From assembly GCF_001544835.2 (NCBI RefSeq), contig NZ_FCNX02000011.1, positions 62,001 to 126,000 on the forward strand: a DNA stretch of 64,000 nucleotides, read 5' to 3'. Position 1 is the stretch's first letter; the number at the start of each line of letters is the position of its first letter. Positions 9,167-17,950 of this stretch are shown here, piece after piece. The position numbers and the translations under genes were made by a program. Under the pieces are notes generated by a model. That model saw only the letters and a program-made list of their open reading frames with translations. It did no database searches and was not told where the DNA came from. Source of the stretch: Caballeronia fortuita. Lineage in GTDB: Bacteria > Pseudomonadota > Gammaproteobacteria > Burkholderiales > Burkholderiaceae.

Positions 9167-11018
9167 TTAGCGCAGAACGCGGTCCAGCGCCGCCATGTCG
9201 ATCGGCTTGACAAAATGATGTTCGATGCCAGCCTCGCGCGAGCGCTGGCGATCTTCCCTCTGAGCCCAGCCGGTGATGGCGATGAGCGTGTACCGACTAC
9301 CGTCGGCACGGGCGCGGAGATGTCGAGCCAATTCGTAACCGCCCATACCGGGCATGCCAATATCGAGAAGGACCACGTCTGGCAAAAAGTCGTCGAGTGC
9401 GGCAAGCGCCGACGCGCCGTCGTGCAAGGCTTTCACATGTGCACCGCGAAGCCGCAACAACATGCATAGGATTTGCGCCGCGTCGCGGTTGTCGTCGACG
9501 ATAAGAATCCGGGAGTTGAGGCGCTCGGCGTCCTTATGTCGTGTCGCGTTTTCGGTGGCGTCACCGTTTGATTCCGACAATGGTAGTTGGACGATAAACT
9601 CGGCGCCGTGCCCGAGTCCCGCGCTGCGGGCCAACACCGTGCCGGCGTGCATTTCGACAAGAGAGCGAACCAGTGTCAGCTCCACGCCTAGGCCGCCTGT
9701 CCGCGCTGGTGCGAGCGTTCGGCCTGCATGAACCTGTCGAAAATCTTCGAGAGCATTTCCGGGGGATGCCCCCACCGTTGTCGCAGACCGTTACGACGGC
9801 GCTATCGCCATCGCGGCGGGCGCTCAGTTCATGTAGCCGCCAGGGGCGGTGTACTTCGCCGCGTGGTTGAGCAGATTGGCGATCACTTGCGCTAGCCGCA
9901 CCGGGTCACCATTGACGAACAGCGCCTGACCCGGCAGCTCGAGGGAGAGTCGGTGATGTCCCGCGTCAATGAGCGGCCTGCTGATCTCAACAGCACTATG
10001 CAACACAGCACCGAGATCGACGCGCTGTTTTCGTAGCACAATCGTCCCGCGGGAGATGCGCGACACTTCGAGCAGGTCGTCTACGAGGTGCACCATGTGC
10101 GTTACCTGCCGCTCGATCATCTGGACCACGTTCGATGTCGTTGTCGGATCCTCGCCATTCAGTTTCAGAACGTCGAGGCCCGTTCGGATCGGTGCGAGAG
10201 GATTACGCAGTACATCGGCAAGCGTTGCAAGGAATTCGTCCTTCCAGCGATCCGCCTCGGTCAGCGCCATCTCGGCGCGCTTGCGGTCGGACATATCGTG
10301 GAACCAAACAGCGACTCGGCGATCTCGTGGCTCGCCAATGCGAAAGGCATAGACGTCATACCATCGGTGCAGCGCAGCGGCCGGCTGCTCGAATTGTTGG
10401 GACTCGCCAGTCACGGCAATGCGCCCATAGACTTCATACCGGTGCGCTTCGCGCTCCGGCGCAAGGCTGCGCCTCGAGCGATCCTCAACGCCGCTGAGGC
10501 CAGTCTGCCGTTCGAATGACCGATTCACCTCCTCGAAGACATAGTCGTAGCCCTGTCCCGCATCGTCAAGGATCGCGCGAATGATGCAGTAACCCTCATC
10601 GATCGATTCGAACAAGGTGAGATAGCGCGCCTCGCTCGCGGCGACCGCCTCTTCGGCGAGGCGGCGCTGCGTTGCGTCGCTGGCAGTGCCGAACCATTCT
10701 ACGACGCGGCCACTCGCGTCTTTGATCGGAATGGCACGAGAATGAGTCAACCTTCGCTACCGTCGACCCGTAGGACGCGATGTTCGGGCTCGAAGCCGCT
10801 GCCAGACTCAATCGCTTGCTGGACTCGTTCGCGCTCACCCATCGGAATGTATCGCTCGAGCCAGTTGCTCGCGGGTGCATTGGTGTCAGCGATGAATTCT
10901 CGTCCTTGCAATTGATCATCTGCGTCCAGTCGCGGTTCATTCGATAGATGACGTCAGACGTGGCGTTTGTAAACGCACGAAGCGTGTCATATTGAGTGCC
11001 TATGTGCGACCTCAGCAA
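9167..11018 (-). pseudogene. broken PAS-PAS hybrid sensor histidine kinase
   Basis: A hybrid kinase can be reconstructed only by switching frames several times. The order is: PAS remnant (LRAFTNATSDVIYRMNRDW, then after a shift FIADTNAPASNWLERYIPMG and EPEHRVLRVDG, then a stop); a second PAS (THSRAIPIKDASGRVVEWFG); a third PAS-like segment; a HisKA region; an ATPase region cut by a stop near 9824 and shifted to ELSARRDGDSAVVTVCDNGG; and a receiver domain (ILIVDDNRDAAQ, VVLLDIGMPGMGG, HFVKPIDMAALD). The HisKA block reads LADVLRNPLAPI where the family has LAHELRNPLAPI, so the phospho-acceptor His is replaced by Asp. The gene is non-functional as a single kinase. Confidence 0.85.
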
Positions 11019-11059
11019 GCGTCCTCATGGCAGAATGTTCTCTTTCAAGGGCATGACTG

Positions 11060-11356
11060 ATGAAACCGAAGGCCGGACGACTACCGAAGCTTGTTCTCTT
11101 TGCGAATCAGAAGACAATGCCGACGCGCGGGACAAGTGATACTTATTTTGAAGTGTATGCTTCTTATCGGGGTACAGCGGGAAGCGGGTTTTATGGCACT
11201 CTGAAGGCGATCAGAAAAGCGGACAGCAGGTTACTCTTTCCGTTCGACGGAGCCGAGCAGATCGGGCCCTATTCTTCAAAAGAAGACGCAACGAATGCCG
11301 CGCAAACAAGGGGCGACGCCTTGGTCGCCGCAGACATCGCCTATCCAGAGCGGTGA
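11060..11356 (+). CDS. small conserved Burkholderia-type protein (DUF6723-like)
   Basis: A 98-residue protein with a pattern I associate with DUF6723-type Burkholderia proteins: LPKLVLFANQ, TYFEVYASYRGTAGSGFYG, TLKAIRKADSRLLFPFDGAE and a C-terminal ATNAAQTRGDALVAADI helix. It is likely a small soluble alpha/beta protein. Nothing in the sequence indicates a reaction. It sits between a broken hybrid kinase and an SDR remnant. The family assignment is from memory and moderate. Confidence 0.7.
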   Translation: MKPKAGRLPKLVLFANQKTMPTRGTSDTYFEVYASYRGTAGSGFYGTLKAIRKADSRLLFPFDGAEQIGPYSSKEDATNAAQTRGDALVAADIAYPER

Positions 11357-11429
11357 GTGGCACCGAGCATAGAGATCTGTGCAATCTGACCCACGCAAGG
11401 TCGGGTAGATCGGCCTAGCGCCGGCGCTC

Positions 11430-11682
11430 GTTGCTGAATACGGCGCCAGGGCGTGCGGGTCAATCGGTATTGGCCGACGACGCGGTGGACGCTGACATGT
11501 ATCGCAGTATGAGCGGTGACGACGAGCCGCAGGCGTTCTCGACGCGTCCGTATGCACCCAAGCGTGCTGCAAAGGCAGAACAGTTCGCGCACTCTGTGCT
11601 TTATCTGGCCTCAGACGACAAGTCCTTCGCGACCAGTACAGTGCCACTCGTTGATGGCGGAACGTCGATTACCCAAACATGA
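11430..11682 (+). pseudogene. C-terminal remnant of a short-chain dehydrogenase
   Basis: The frame ends FAHSVLYLASDDKSFATSTV and PLVDGGTSITQT, which is the standard C-terminus of classical SDR enzymes (…VLYLASDDASFVTG… VDGG). The preceding residues do not contain the Rossmann GxxxGxG motif or the YxxxK active site, so only the tail survives. Confidence 0.65.
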
Positions 11683-11689
11683 TCCAATA

Positions 11690-11846
11690 AATGTTGGATG
11701 CACCGAGTCCGGCGCGCATCAACTTCGAAGGCAGACATCGCGGAGGCCAATAGCCTTTCCAGCCTTGCTCGTTCGTGCGGAATTTTGGTCGGGATTGCGG
11801 CTTGGCGCATGTGCACGAATCTTACTGTTGATGTCTCCCGCAGGAT
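11690..11846. other. short intergenic stretch
   Basis: Convergent spacer between the SDR remnant and the large hybrid kinase. No gene or clear terminator hairpin was seen. Confidence 0.3.
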
Positions 11847-14234
11847 TTATTGCGTATCAACGGCAGGACGGCCATTCGCCTCATCCATCACCTTTTGAAG
11901 CACGGTCTGCAAGTCATCGAAGGTGTAGGGCTTGAGCAGCTGGAACCATGCGAACGCGCGCGTTTCGTCGTTTGCAACAGGCTCGCCGGAAGCGAAGATG
12001 ACACTGAGCCCGGGACAAAACGAGCTAGCTTGTTGCGCAACGTCCAACCCCGACATGTCAGGCAAGTTGATGTCGGTCATCAGCACATTGAATCTTCGCT
12101 GCGCCATCTCGGCGAACGCCTGCGTCGCTGTCTCGGCCTGCACGACATGATGACCCAACATGAGAAGCAATTCGCAAACGGCCTCGCGCGCAGATTGATT
12201 GTCTTCGACCACGATGATCTCGAGGGTTGTCACGGTGCCGTGCCGCTGCGCTTCGGAGATCGCGCTGGGTTGTGCAAGCATCTGTCCGGGTGAACCGAGC
12301 ACGTGGCGAATCTTGGATGCCAGTTCTGCGCGGCTGTACGGCTTGCTCAAGAGTTCAACGCCTTCGTCCAGGCGTCCAGCATGAACGATGGCGTTCTGGG
12401 TGTAGCCGGATGTGAATAGCACCTTAAGATGCGGTTGAAGTTCCAACGCCTGTCGCGCCATCTCGGGGCTTTTGAGCGAGCCCGGCATCACGACATCGGT
12501 GAACAGTAAATCAATATGAACGCCGCTCCCCAGAACGACGAGCGCCTGGTCTGCGTTGTCAGCTCTCAACACGCTATAGCCGAGTCCTGAGAGCATTTCA
12601 ATGACTGTTGTCTGAACCTTCGCATCGTCCTCCACGACCAGCACGGTCTCTGGACCGCCCATCAATTTGGCGCTAGCACGTTTGACCGGTTCGTAAGCTT
12701 CAGCCGACGAGTTTGGCAGGTAGATGCGCACCGTTGTGCCATGGTCGAGTTCGCTATAGATTCGAATGTGGCCTCCACTTTGTTTAACAAAACCGTAGGC
12801 CATGCTCAACCCCAAGCCGCTGCCGGCGCCTTCTGGCTTGGTGGTAAAAAACGGGTCGAAGGCGCGTTCCAGCACCTCCGGCTTCATGCCAGTGCCCGTG
12901 TCGGTCACGCCAAGCATCACATACTGCCCCGCAGGTACATCTGATAACGGACGCACGTACCCGTCGTCGAGCATCGCATTAGACAGTTCGAGCGTGAGCG
13001 TCCCTCCATCAGGCATCGCGTCGCGCGCGTTGATTGCCAGATTCAGCAGGACGTTTTCAAGCTGGTGGGTGTCGACCATGGCGTTCCATAAATCGCCCGA
13101 CACGACAGTCTCCACCGAGATCGTTTCCCCGAGCGCACGCCTCAATAGATCGTCGGTGCTTCGGATCATATCGCCGAGATTGACGGGGACAGGCCGGAGT
13201 GCCTGGCGTCGACCGAAAGCAAGCAGCTGCGAGGCGAGTTTTGCGCCGCGGTCTACGGCTTCCAGCGCGTTGAAGAGGCGAGTGGTCAGCCACTCATCTC
13301 TTGGCTGCCGGGCATTGATAAGCTCCAGGTTGCCGCGCAGCACTTGAAGCACGTTGTTGAAGTCGTGTGCGACACCGCCGGTCAGCTTGCCAATCGCTTC
13401 CATCTTCTGCGATTGAAATAGGGCGGCCTGCGTCTGCTCCAGCGTGCGTTGAGCCTCTCGCCTTTCCGTGACATCGCGAGTGATTTTGGCGAATCCGATT
13501 AGGGTACCCGCTTCATCTTTGATCGCATCTATGACGACATGCGCCCTGAACCGCGTGCCGTCGCGGCGCACACGCCATCCCTCAGCTTCGAAACGACCTT
13601 CGCTTGCGGCCGTGCTTAGCGCTTTTTCAGGCACGCCCGACACCACGTCGTCCGGTACGTAGAAGCGCGAGAAATGAGACCCTAGGATCTGCTCGGCAGT
13701 GTAGCCTTTTATTCGTTCCGCGCCCTGGTTCCAGCTGCTCACCTTACCTTCGGGTGAGAGCATAAAAATCGCGTAATCAGTGACACCCTGAACGAGTAGT
13801 CGAAAGTTCCGCTCGCTCTCAATTACCGCGTCGTGTGCCTGCCTCTTCTCCGTTTCGTCACGCACGACCTTGAGAAAGCCGGCGAGGGATCCTTCTGCGT
13901 CGTGAATGGCAGTTGTGACAACGCTCGCCCAGAAGTGCGAACCGTCCTTACGCCTACGCCACCCTTCGATTGCATAGCTACCGCGTGCCTGCGCGCCTTC
14001 GAACTCTGCCTCGAACGTTTGCGGATCGCGCGCCTCGGGCGGAAATAACTCCGAGTAGTGGCATCCGACAATCTCTTCCGTCTCGTATTGGTAGATCAAC
14101 GTGCTGCCCGGGTTCCAGGAAGCGACAATTCCACGAGGGGTCAAGGCGAAGACGGCAAGATCGACCGAGCTTTGCGCCCAGATTCTGGTCCAGTCAGCAA
14201 AATTGAAGTCGGTTTTACTGCCTCTAGCGTCCAT
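11847..14234 (-). CDS. hybrid sensor histidine kinase (PAS-PAS-HisKA-HATPase-REC-REC)
   Basis: A 795-residue soluble hybrid kinase with no membrane segment. Two PAS domains occupy about 15-135 and 140-265 (each with a GY/GSHFSRFY or CHYSELFPPEAR type core and a PAC motif ending FAKITRDVTERR). The HisKA H-box is GGVAHDFNNVLQVLRGN with phospho-acceptor His290, of the HDFNN subclass. The ATPase domain has an N-box (NLAINARDAMPDGG), a G1 box (GVTDTGTGM) and a G2 box (GSGLGLSM). Two receiver domains follow: REC1 (VLVVEDDAKV, DLLFTDVVMPG, LLSKPYSR) and REC2 (IIVVEDNQSA, VLMTDINLPDMSG, LLKPY). It probably senses a cytoplasmic cue such as redox or light via PAS. It is one of two intact two-component genes in the window. 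Confidence 0.93.
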   Translation of the reverse strand: MDARGSKTDFNFADWTRIWAQSSVDLAVFALTPRGIVASWNPGSTLIYQYETEEIVGCHYSELFPPEARDPQTFEAEFEGAQARGSYAIEGWRRRKDGSHFWASVVTTAIHDAEGSLAGFLKVVRDETEKRQAHDAVIESERNFRLLVQGVTDYAIFMLSPEGKVSSWNQGAERIKGYTAEQILGSHFSRFYVPDDVVSGVPEKALSTAASEGRFEAEGWRVRRDGTRFRAHVVIDAIKDEAGTLIGFAKITRDVTERREAQRTLEQTQAALFQSQKMEAIGKLTGGVAHDFNNVLQVLRGNLELINARQPRDEWLTTRLFNALEAVDRGAKLASQLLAFGRRQALRPVPVNLGDMIRSTDDLLRRALGETISVETVVSGDLWNAMVDTHQLENVLLNLAINARDAMPDGGTLTLELSNAMLDDGYVRPLSDVPAGQYVMLGVTDTGTGMKPEVLERAFDPFFTTKPEGAGSGLGLSMAYGFVKQSGGHIRIYSELDHGTTVRIYLPNSSAEAYEPVKRASAKLMGGPETVLVVEDDAKVQTTVIEMLSGLGYSVLRADNADQALVVLGSGVHIDLLFTDVVMPGSLKSPEMARQALELQPHLKVLFTSGYTQNAIVHAGRLDEGVELLSKPYSRAELASKIRHVLGSPGQMLAQPSAISEAQRHGTVTTLEIIVVEDNQSAREAVCELLLMLGHHVVQAETATQAFAEMAQRRFNVLMTDINLPDMSGLDVAQQASSFCPGLSVIFASGEPVANDETRAFAWFQLLKPYTFDDLQTVLQKVMDEANGRPAVDTQ

Positions 14235-14454
14235 GGGCGTTCTTGTGAGATTTGTTTTCGGGGCGTTACGGGCGGTGAGCCGCGGACCGCGGGCGGGGCG
14301 AGGTCGCCCATTCTAGCTGTTATGTCACGCGCGTTTCACGGGCACCCAGATCGCGCTTATACCCGCAGAGGACAACGGGAAGCGGAGCCGTAAAGATGGC
14401 GCGGGTTTGATAGTCGACGATGAGCCAGCAATAGCCGAGGCACTCAGTTTCATC

Positions 14455-14458
14455 CTAG
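14455..14458. repeat. IS5 target-site duplication, left copy (CTAG)
   Basis: The 4-bp CTAG flanking the left terminal repeat; the second copy is at 15798-15801. Both copies lie inside the interrupted receiver codons. Confidence 0.85.
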
Positions 14459-15797
14459 CAGGCCGTTGAAATATCCGTCGTTGGCGCGCTAAGACGCGTT
14501 GCGACGGATGCTGAACTCGCGCTTCTGACACGCGCAAAAACCCTTGTGAGCGTTCGATGCTGCTCGTGAGTTCACAAAACCGACGCTATCGATTGCTTCC
14601 TTCCCCTCAAGCGGCAAGTGTTCGCATACGCGTCAGGTTATAGCCGACCTGGGTCAGCACGAAGAGCTGGTCTACGCGTTCAAGTCCCCGGCACATCGCT
14701 TGTCGAATTCGTCCGACCGTCTTGCCCCATCCAAACACCTGTTCAATCCGTTTACGTTTTTGCTGACTCACCGCGTAGCCCGGCCAACGTGTAGTTCGCT
14801 CATCAATCGCTGAGCCTCCTGAACGTCCTTCGTTTTGGGCCACATGAGGCGTGACGCGATTCGACCGACAACTGGCTACGAAGCCGGCAGTGTCGTAGTT
14901 CTTATCCGCGCCGACCGTGATGCCGCTCGGTGCGACACTCGCAGCATCGGCAAGCATCTGCGCCGCGCAGTCTCGCTCGGCCGTGCCGGTCGCCAGCGTC
15001 ACCTGCGCGTTGACCACCAGTCCGTGTCGGTTATCGGTCAATACATGACCTATATAACAGAGCATCGCTCCCGTTCCCTTGCTTTTGCGAAACAGGCGCG
15101 CCTGCTCGTCCGTCGTGGATTGGTGCGTTTCGTTACTGCGTTTTTGCCCATGCCAATTGTCATTCGGTGCGGGAGGTTCGTCTGGAGGCGTATCGTCGTC
15201 GCTCGGACTCGCCTTGGGCACGAAGCTCTTATGCCCGGCCCACGCCTGAATCAAAGTGCCATCGACGCTGAAGTGCTCGCCAGAGAGATAGCCTCGCTCG
15301 CGGGCCGTCTCGACCGTCTCGTTAAAGAGCAACACCAGTACATCGTGTTCGAGCAAGCGGTCGCGGTTCTTGCTGAACGTCGAATGGTCCCACACCGTTC
15401 CGTCCATCGGCAGACCGACGAACCAGCGGAACAACATGTTGTAGGAAATCTGTTCCATCAACATCCGTTCGCTGCGAATCGAGTACAACACCTGCAGCAA
15501 CAGCGCCCGAACCAACTTCTCCGGTGCAATGCTCGGCCGACCACCTCTCGCGTCTGCCTCGTACATTCGCGAGAACACATCATCCATGCGCTTGAGCGAG
15601 TCATTGAGCCATGTACGAATCGGACGCAACGGATGGTCTTTTGGCACGAAATCATCAAGCTTCAACACCGTGAACATCGACTCGGTAAAACTATCGCTGC
15701 CGCGCATCCGTTCCATCTCGCTCTCGTTAATGACTTCAGATTCAACGTTCACCCCTTCATTCAGGATGACCGTTTGACGAGGTATTTCAACGACCTG
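14459..15797 (-). mobile_element. IS5-family insertion sequence (about 1.34 kb)
   Basis: The element spans 1339 bp between CTAG duplications. The terminal inverted repeats are about 17 bp with two mismatches: left end CAGGCCGTTGAAATATC at 14459-14475, right end complementary to CAGGTCGTTGAAATACC at 15781-15797. The CTAG target is characteristic of the IS5 group. The single transposase gene fills most of the element and is intact, so the copy may be active. It interrupts a response-regulator gene. Confidence 0.92.
14607..15752 (-). CDS. IS5-family DDE transposase
   Basis: A 381-residue transposase. The N-terminal DUF772-type region contains KDHPLRPIRTWLNDSL, PEKLVRALLLQVLYSIRSER and DGTVWDHSTFSKNRDRLL. 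The DDE catalytic domain follows: first Asp in FSVDGTLIQAWAG, second Asp in ITVGADKNYDTAGF, and Glu in RKRIEQVFGWGKTVG. The C-terminus ends in the typical VGYNLTRMRTL. It is intact and lies within recognised terminal repeats with CTAG duplications. Confidence 0.95.
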   Translation of the reverse strand: MNVESEVINESEMERMRGSDSFTESMFTVLKLDDFVPKDHPLRPIRTWLNDSLKRMDDVFSRMYEADARGGRPSIAPEKLVRALLLQVLYSIRSERMLMEQISYNMLFRWFVGLPMDGTVWDHSTFSKNRDRLLEHDVLVLLFNETVETARERGYLSGEHFSVDGTLIQAWAGHKSFVPKASPSDDDTPPDEPPAPNDNWHGQKRSNETHQSTTDEQARLFRKSKGTGAMLCYIGHVLTDNRHGLVVNAQVTLATGTAERDCAAQMLADAASVAPSGITVGADKNYDTAGFVASCRSNRVTPHVAQNEGRSGGSAIDERTTRWPGYAVSQQKRKRIEQVFGWGKTVGRIRQAMCRGLERVDQLFVLTQVGYNLTRMRTLAA

Positions 15798-15801
15798 CTA
15801 G
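15798..15801. repeat. IS5 target-site duplication, right copy (CTAG)
   Basis: Right copy of the 4-bp CTAG target duplication, directly abutting the right terminal repeat of the insertion sequence. Confidence 0.85.
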
Positions 15802-16109
15802 ACGACGCAGGGTACGAAGTCCAAAGCGCCAAGGATGGTTGTTCGGCCTTGGCTACAGCCTCAATGGCGGCCTGACATCATCTTGTCCGACCTGATGATG
15901 CCGCGAATGGGCGGAGAAGAGTTGCTGCATCGCCTCAGGGAAACAAACGAGTTAGCGCACGTTCCCATGGTGGCAATGAGCGCGCCGGCCCCTTTGAGCG
16001 CGTCTCTTTTCAATGGATTTCTGCAGAAGCCGTTTCCGGCGGTCACTATGCTTCAAGTTCTTCGACAGGCGATATCGGCGGCGGAATGATGTGATGCCCC
16101 TACGAACTG

Positions 16110-16399
16110 CGCCGAGACAGGCGGGCGATCAACTTCTTGCGCTGTCTACACCATTGGAATGCAGGGCGCCTCCTCGGCCAAGACTTGGAGGTCATACAAC
16201 TTCGGCACCTCAAGATCCAATTAAATCAGCGCCCGGCCCTCGCTTCGGCGGCTCGTCCACAGGCCTTCGCGCCGCCGATAAGAAAGCGCTTCCTCGCCGT
16301 CACGAGCGGTCATGACCCACAGCCGTCCGAGTACGGCTCAAGAGCAAGCAGCGCGAGCTCGAGGTCGTGCGGATCGTCTTCGACGAGCAGGAGCGATTG
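16110..16399 (-). pseudogene. decayed Rcp1-like response regulator
   Basis: Starts MQSLLLVEDDPHDLELALLA at 16399, then reaches a stop. A neighbouring frame continues VMTARDGEEALSYRRREGLW, then a TAA, LDLEVPKLYDLQVLAEEA and a further TAG. This is the layout of Rcp1/CheY-type regulators (…ARDGEEALDYL…GLWxSR…LLDLKLPK). A frameshift and two stops make it a pseudogene. It lies head-to-head with the IS-interrupted regulator, so two dead receivers are adjacent. Confidence 0.8.
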
Positions 16400-16578
16400 C
16401 ATGAGCGCTGGAAGTTTGTCGGTTCTATGGCTGAAAACGCTTTGCGAATCGTGCGCAATGAAGTCACGGGCGCGAGCGCCGCTCTATGCCTTGATTGCAC
16501 GCTTTTCTGGCCATTTCGGTCATTTGACTTTTCAGATGCCAGGACAGGTGAACAGCTATTCGTTTTTTTCGCGCCGGT

Positions 16579-17097
16579 TCATGTATTCCCTGCCTGCGAT
16601 TCTGTTGTCGAGACTTCGACTTCTTTGGGTGCTTCGGCCGGCGTAGCGTCCGGCTGTCGCGTCGACAATCGCAGATATGCTGCTGCTAGCCGGCGCAGCT
16701 CGTCTTCAGAAGCATCCTCTATCCCGATGAGCTGATTACTTGCCGCGCGATGCGAAGATAAGAGCTCGTTGAGTTTTAAGTGGAGCGCGACACTATCTTT
16801 GTTTTGACTCTGTTGAATCAAGAAAACCATCAGAAAGGTCACCACCGTTGTGCCTGTATTGATGACAAGCTGCCAACCATCCGAATAATGGAACATTGGC
16901 CCAGTGACGACCCAGGCGACCACCGTCAAGACGGCGATACAAAAGGCGGCGGGCGACCCGGCCCATCGCGTGACTAGGCTTGCGAATGTGTCAAATGCCC
17001 GAGTCAAAGGGTGCTGGCCGGCGTATGCAGGACTTGATGTGTCGGGAACGGTATCGAGCTCGTCGGTAGACGACGCCGCGGAATTGTTGGGTTTCAT
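16579..17097 (-). CDS. low-affinity iron permease family membrane protein
   Basis: A 172-residue protein of the low-affinity iron permease family (Fet4-like small bacterial form). The start at 17097 follows a GGAG site. After a hydrophilic N-terminus comes HPLTRAFDTFASLVTRWAG, then two membrane helices (PAAFCIAVLTVVAWVVTGPM, and WQLVINTGTTVVTFLMVFLI) and the signature IQQSQNKDSVALHLKLNELL, followed by a charged tail. Bacterial members are widespread but their transport function is not proven. Its neighbours are pseudogenes, giving no functional context. Confidence 0.88.
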   Translation of the reverse strand: MKPNNSAASSTDELDTVPDTSSPAYAGQHPLTRAFDTFASLVTRWAGSPAAFCIAVLTVVAWVVTGPMFHYSDGWQLVINTGTTVVTFLMVFLIQQSQNKDSVALHLKLNELLSSHRAASNQLIGIEDASEDELRRLAAAYLRLSTRQPDATPAEAPKEVEVSTTESQAGNT

Positions 17098-17361
17098 GTT
17101 GGACTCCAGCACTAACTCTCTTGGACAAAAGCGCAACAGACATGCCAGTTGGCGCGTTGTAAGGCGAAGCGCCCTAGCGTTCGCCTTACCCTATAGTAAC
17201 GAGAGACGTTTCGACGGGAGGTATCAGAGATACTCGACCGGGTGACTGGGACTAGCAAAAAGGATCTGTTTGGGCGCATTCATTTTGCCCGCTCGGTGAA
17301 AAGGCGGTCAGTGCCCGTTTTGTTGACCGTTCTTTTCGAAGCCGCCCCCGTTCCTCTTTTT

Positions 17362-17522
17362 TTGCCAGACGACTCGAACCCGCGGGTGACGCTGTGGGCG
17401 GACTTGCCCGGAGTATCGCGCGACAAACTGGAAGTGAATGTTCACGACGGGAGCCTGACAATTGATGCTGAGTCAGCGGTTTCGGTCCCAGCAAACTTGC
17501 AACTTGCACACCCCGAGGTCCA
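17362..17522 (+). pseudogene. small heat-shock protein (Hsp20) fragment
   Basis: The frame contains RVTLWADLPGVSRDKLEVNV and HDGSLTIDAE followed by NLQLAHPEV, an alpha-crystallin domain N-terminal half. The ORF begins at 17242, but the upstream residues are not Hsp20-like and the rest of the domain (the IxI motif and C-terminus) is absent. It runs straight into another broken gene, suggesting a deletion junction. Confidence 0.65.
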
Positions 17523-17815
17523 ATCGCCCACGAATCGGTACCCGCGGATTCTTCGGTGGAAATTCACCGATTCAAGTTTCTATTGGACGACTGGGGTTTC
17601 TCCGCTCGCAGAGACGATCTTCCTGCGCACGGCGAGAGTGATCGTCGAGAAATGGCAGACGGCAACGCGTTCATTAAATGCTCCGGGCGATTGTGAAAGC
17701 ACAGCCAGCTGAGTACGACGGGCTGGTGGGCCAAACCTTTCCCGACCATTACGAGAATTTCTCAGTTGACGAGTACTCGACGCCGCAGAGCGATGAGGAG
17801 TCTCAGGCCGAATAA
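17523..17815 (+). pseudogene. broken paralogue of the small protein at 51301
   Basis: Reading across three frames gives IAHESVPADSSVEIHRFKFL, then PLAETIFLRTARVIVEK, then MADGNAFIK, then MLRAIVKAQPAEYDGLVG and FPDHYENFSVDEYSTPQSDE to a TAA at 17815. This matches, segment by segment, the intact 105-residue protein encoded at 51301-51618. Several frameshifts inactivate it. Confidence 0.8.
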
Positions 17816-17950
17816 GGTCTGCGCGCATCGCGCAAAGCAAACGTGTGTGGGCGCGGGCCACTGCGAGCGCGTATCGGTGCGCGGACAAACCGCGACCCAT
17901 GTAAGCTGGGAACGCAAAGAGACGCTGCATCCATCAAGAGCAAAGATGAC

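Larger units (their letters stand above)
14396..16089 (+). pseudogene. response regulator split by an IS5-family element
   Basis: Left of the IS the frame reads LIVDDEPAIAEALSFIL; right of it LDDAGYEVQSAKDG, then after a further shift DIILSDLMMPRMGGEELL and FNGFLQKPFPAVTMLQVL to a stop at 16089. Removing the element and one CTAG copy rejoins these as a continuous receiver domain of about 120 residues. A one-base deletion after the start (MARV at 14396) and another shift near 15865 show it was, or became, further degraded. The phospho-acceptor Asp region (SDLMMP) is retained. Confidence 0.88.

Noticed and set aside
14835..15875. 346-codon plus-strand frame across the insertion sequence
   Set aside because: Antisense to the intact transposase; only its last part coincides with the interrupted receiver gene.
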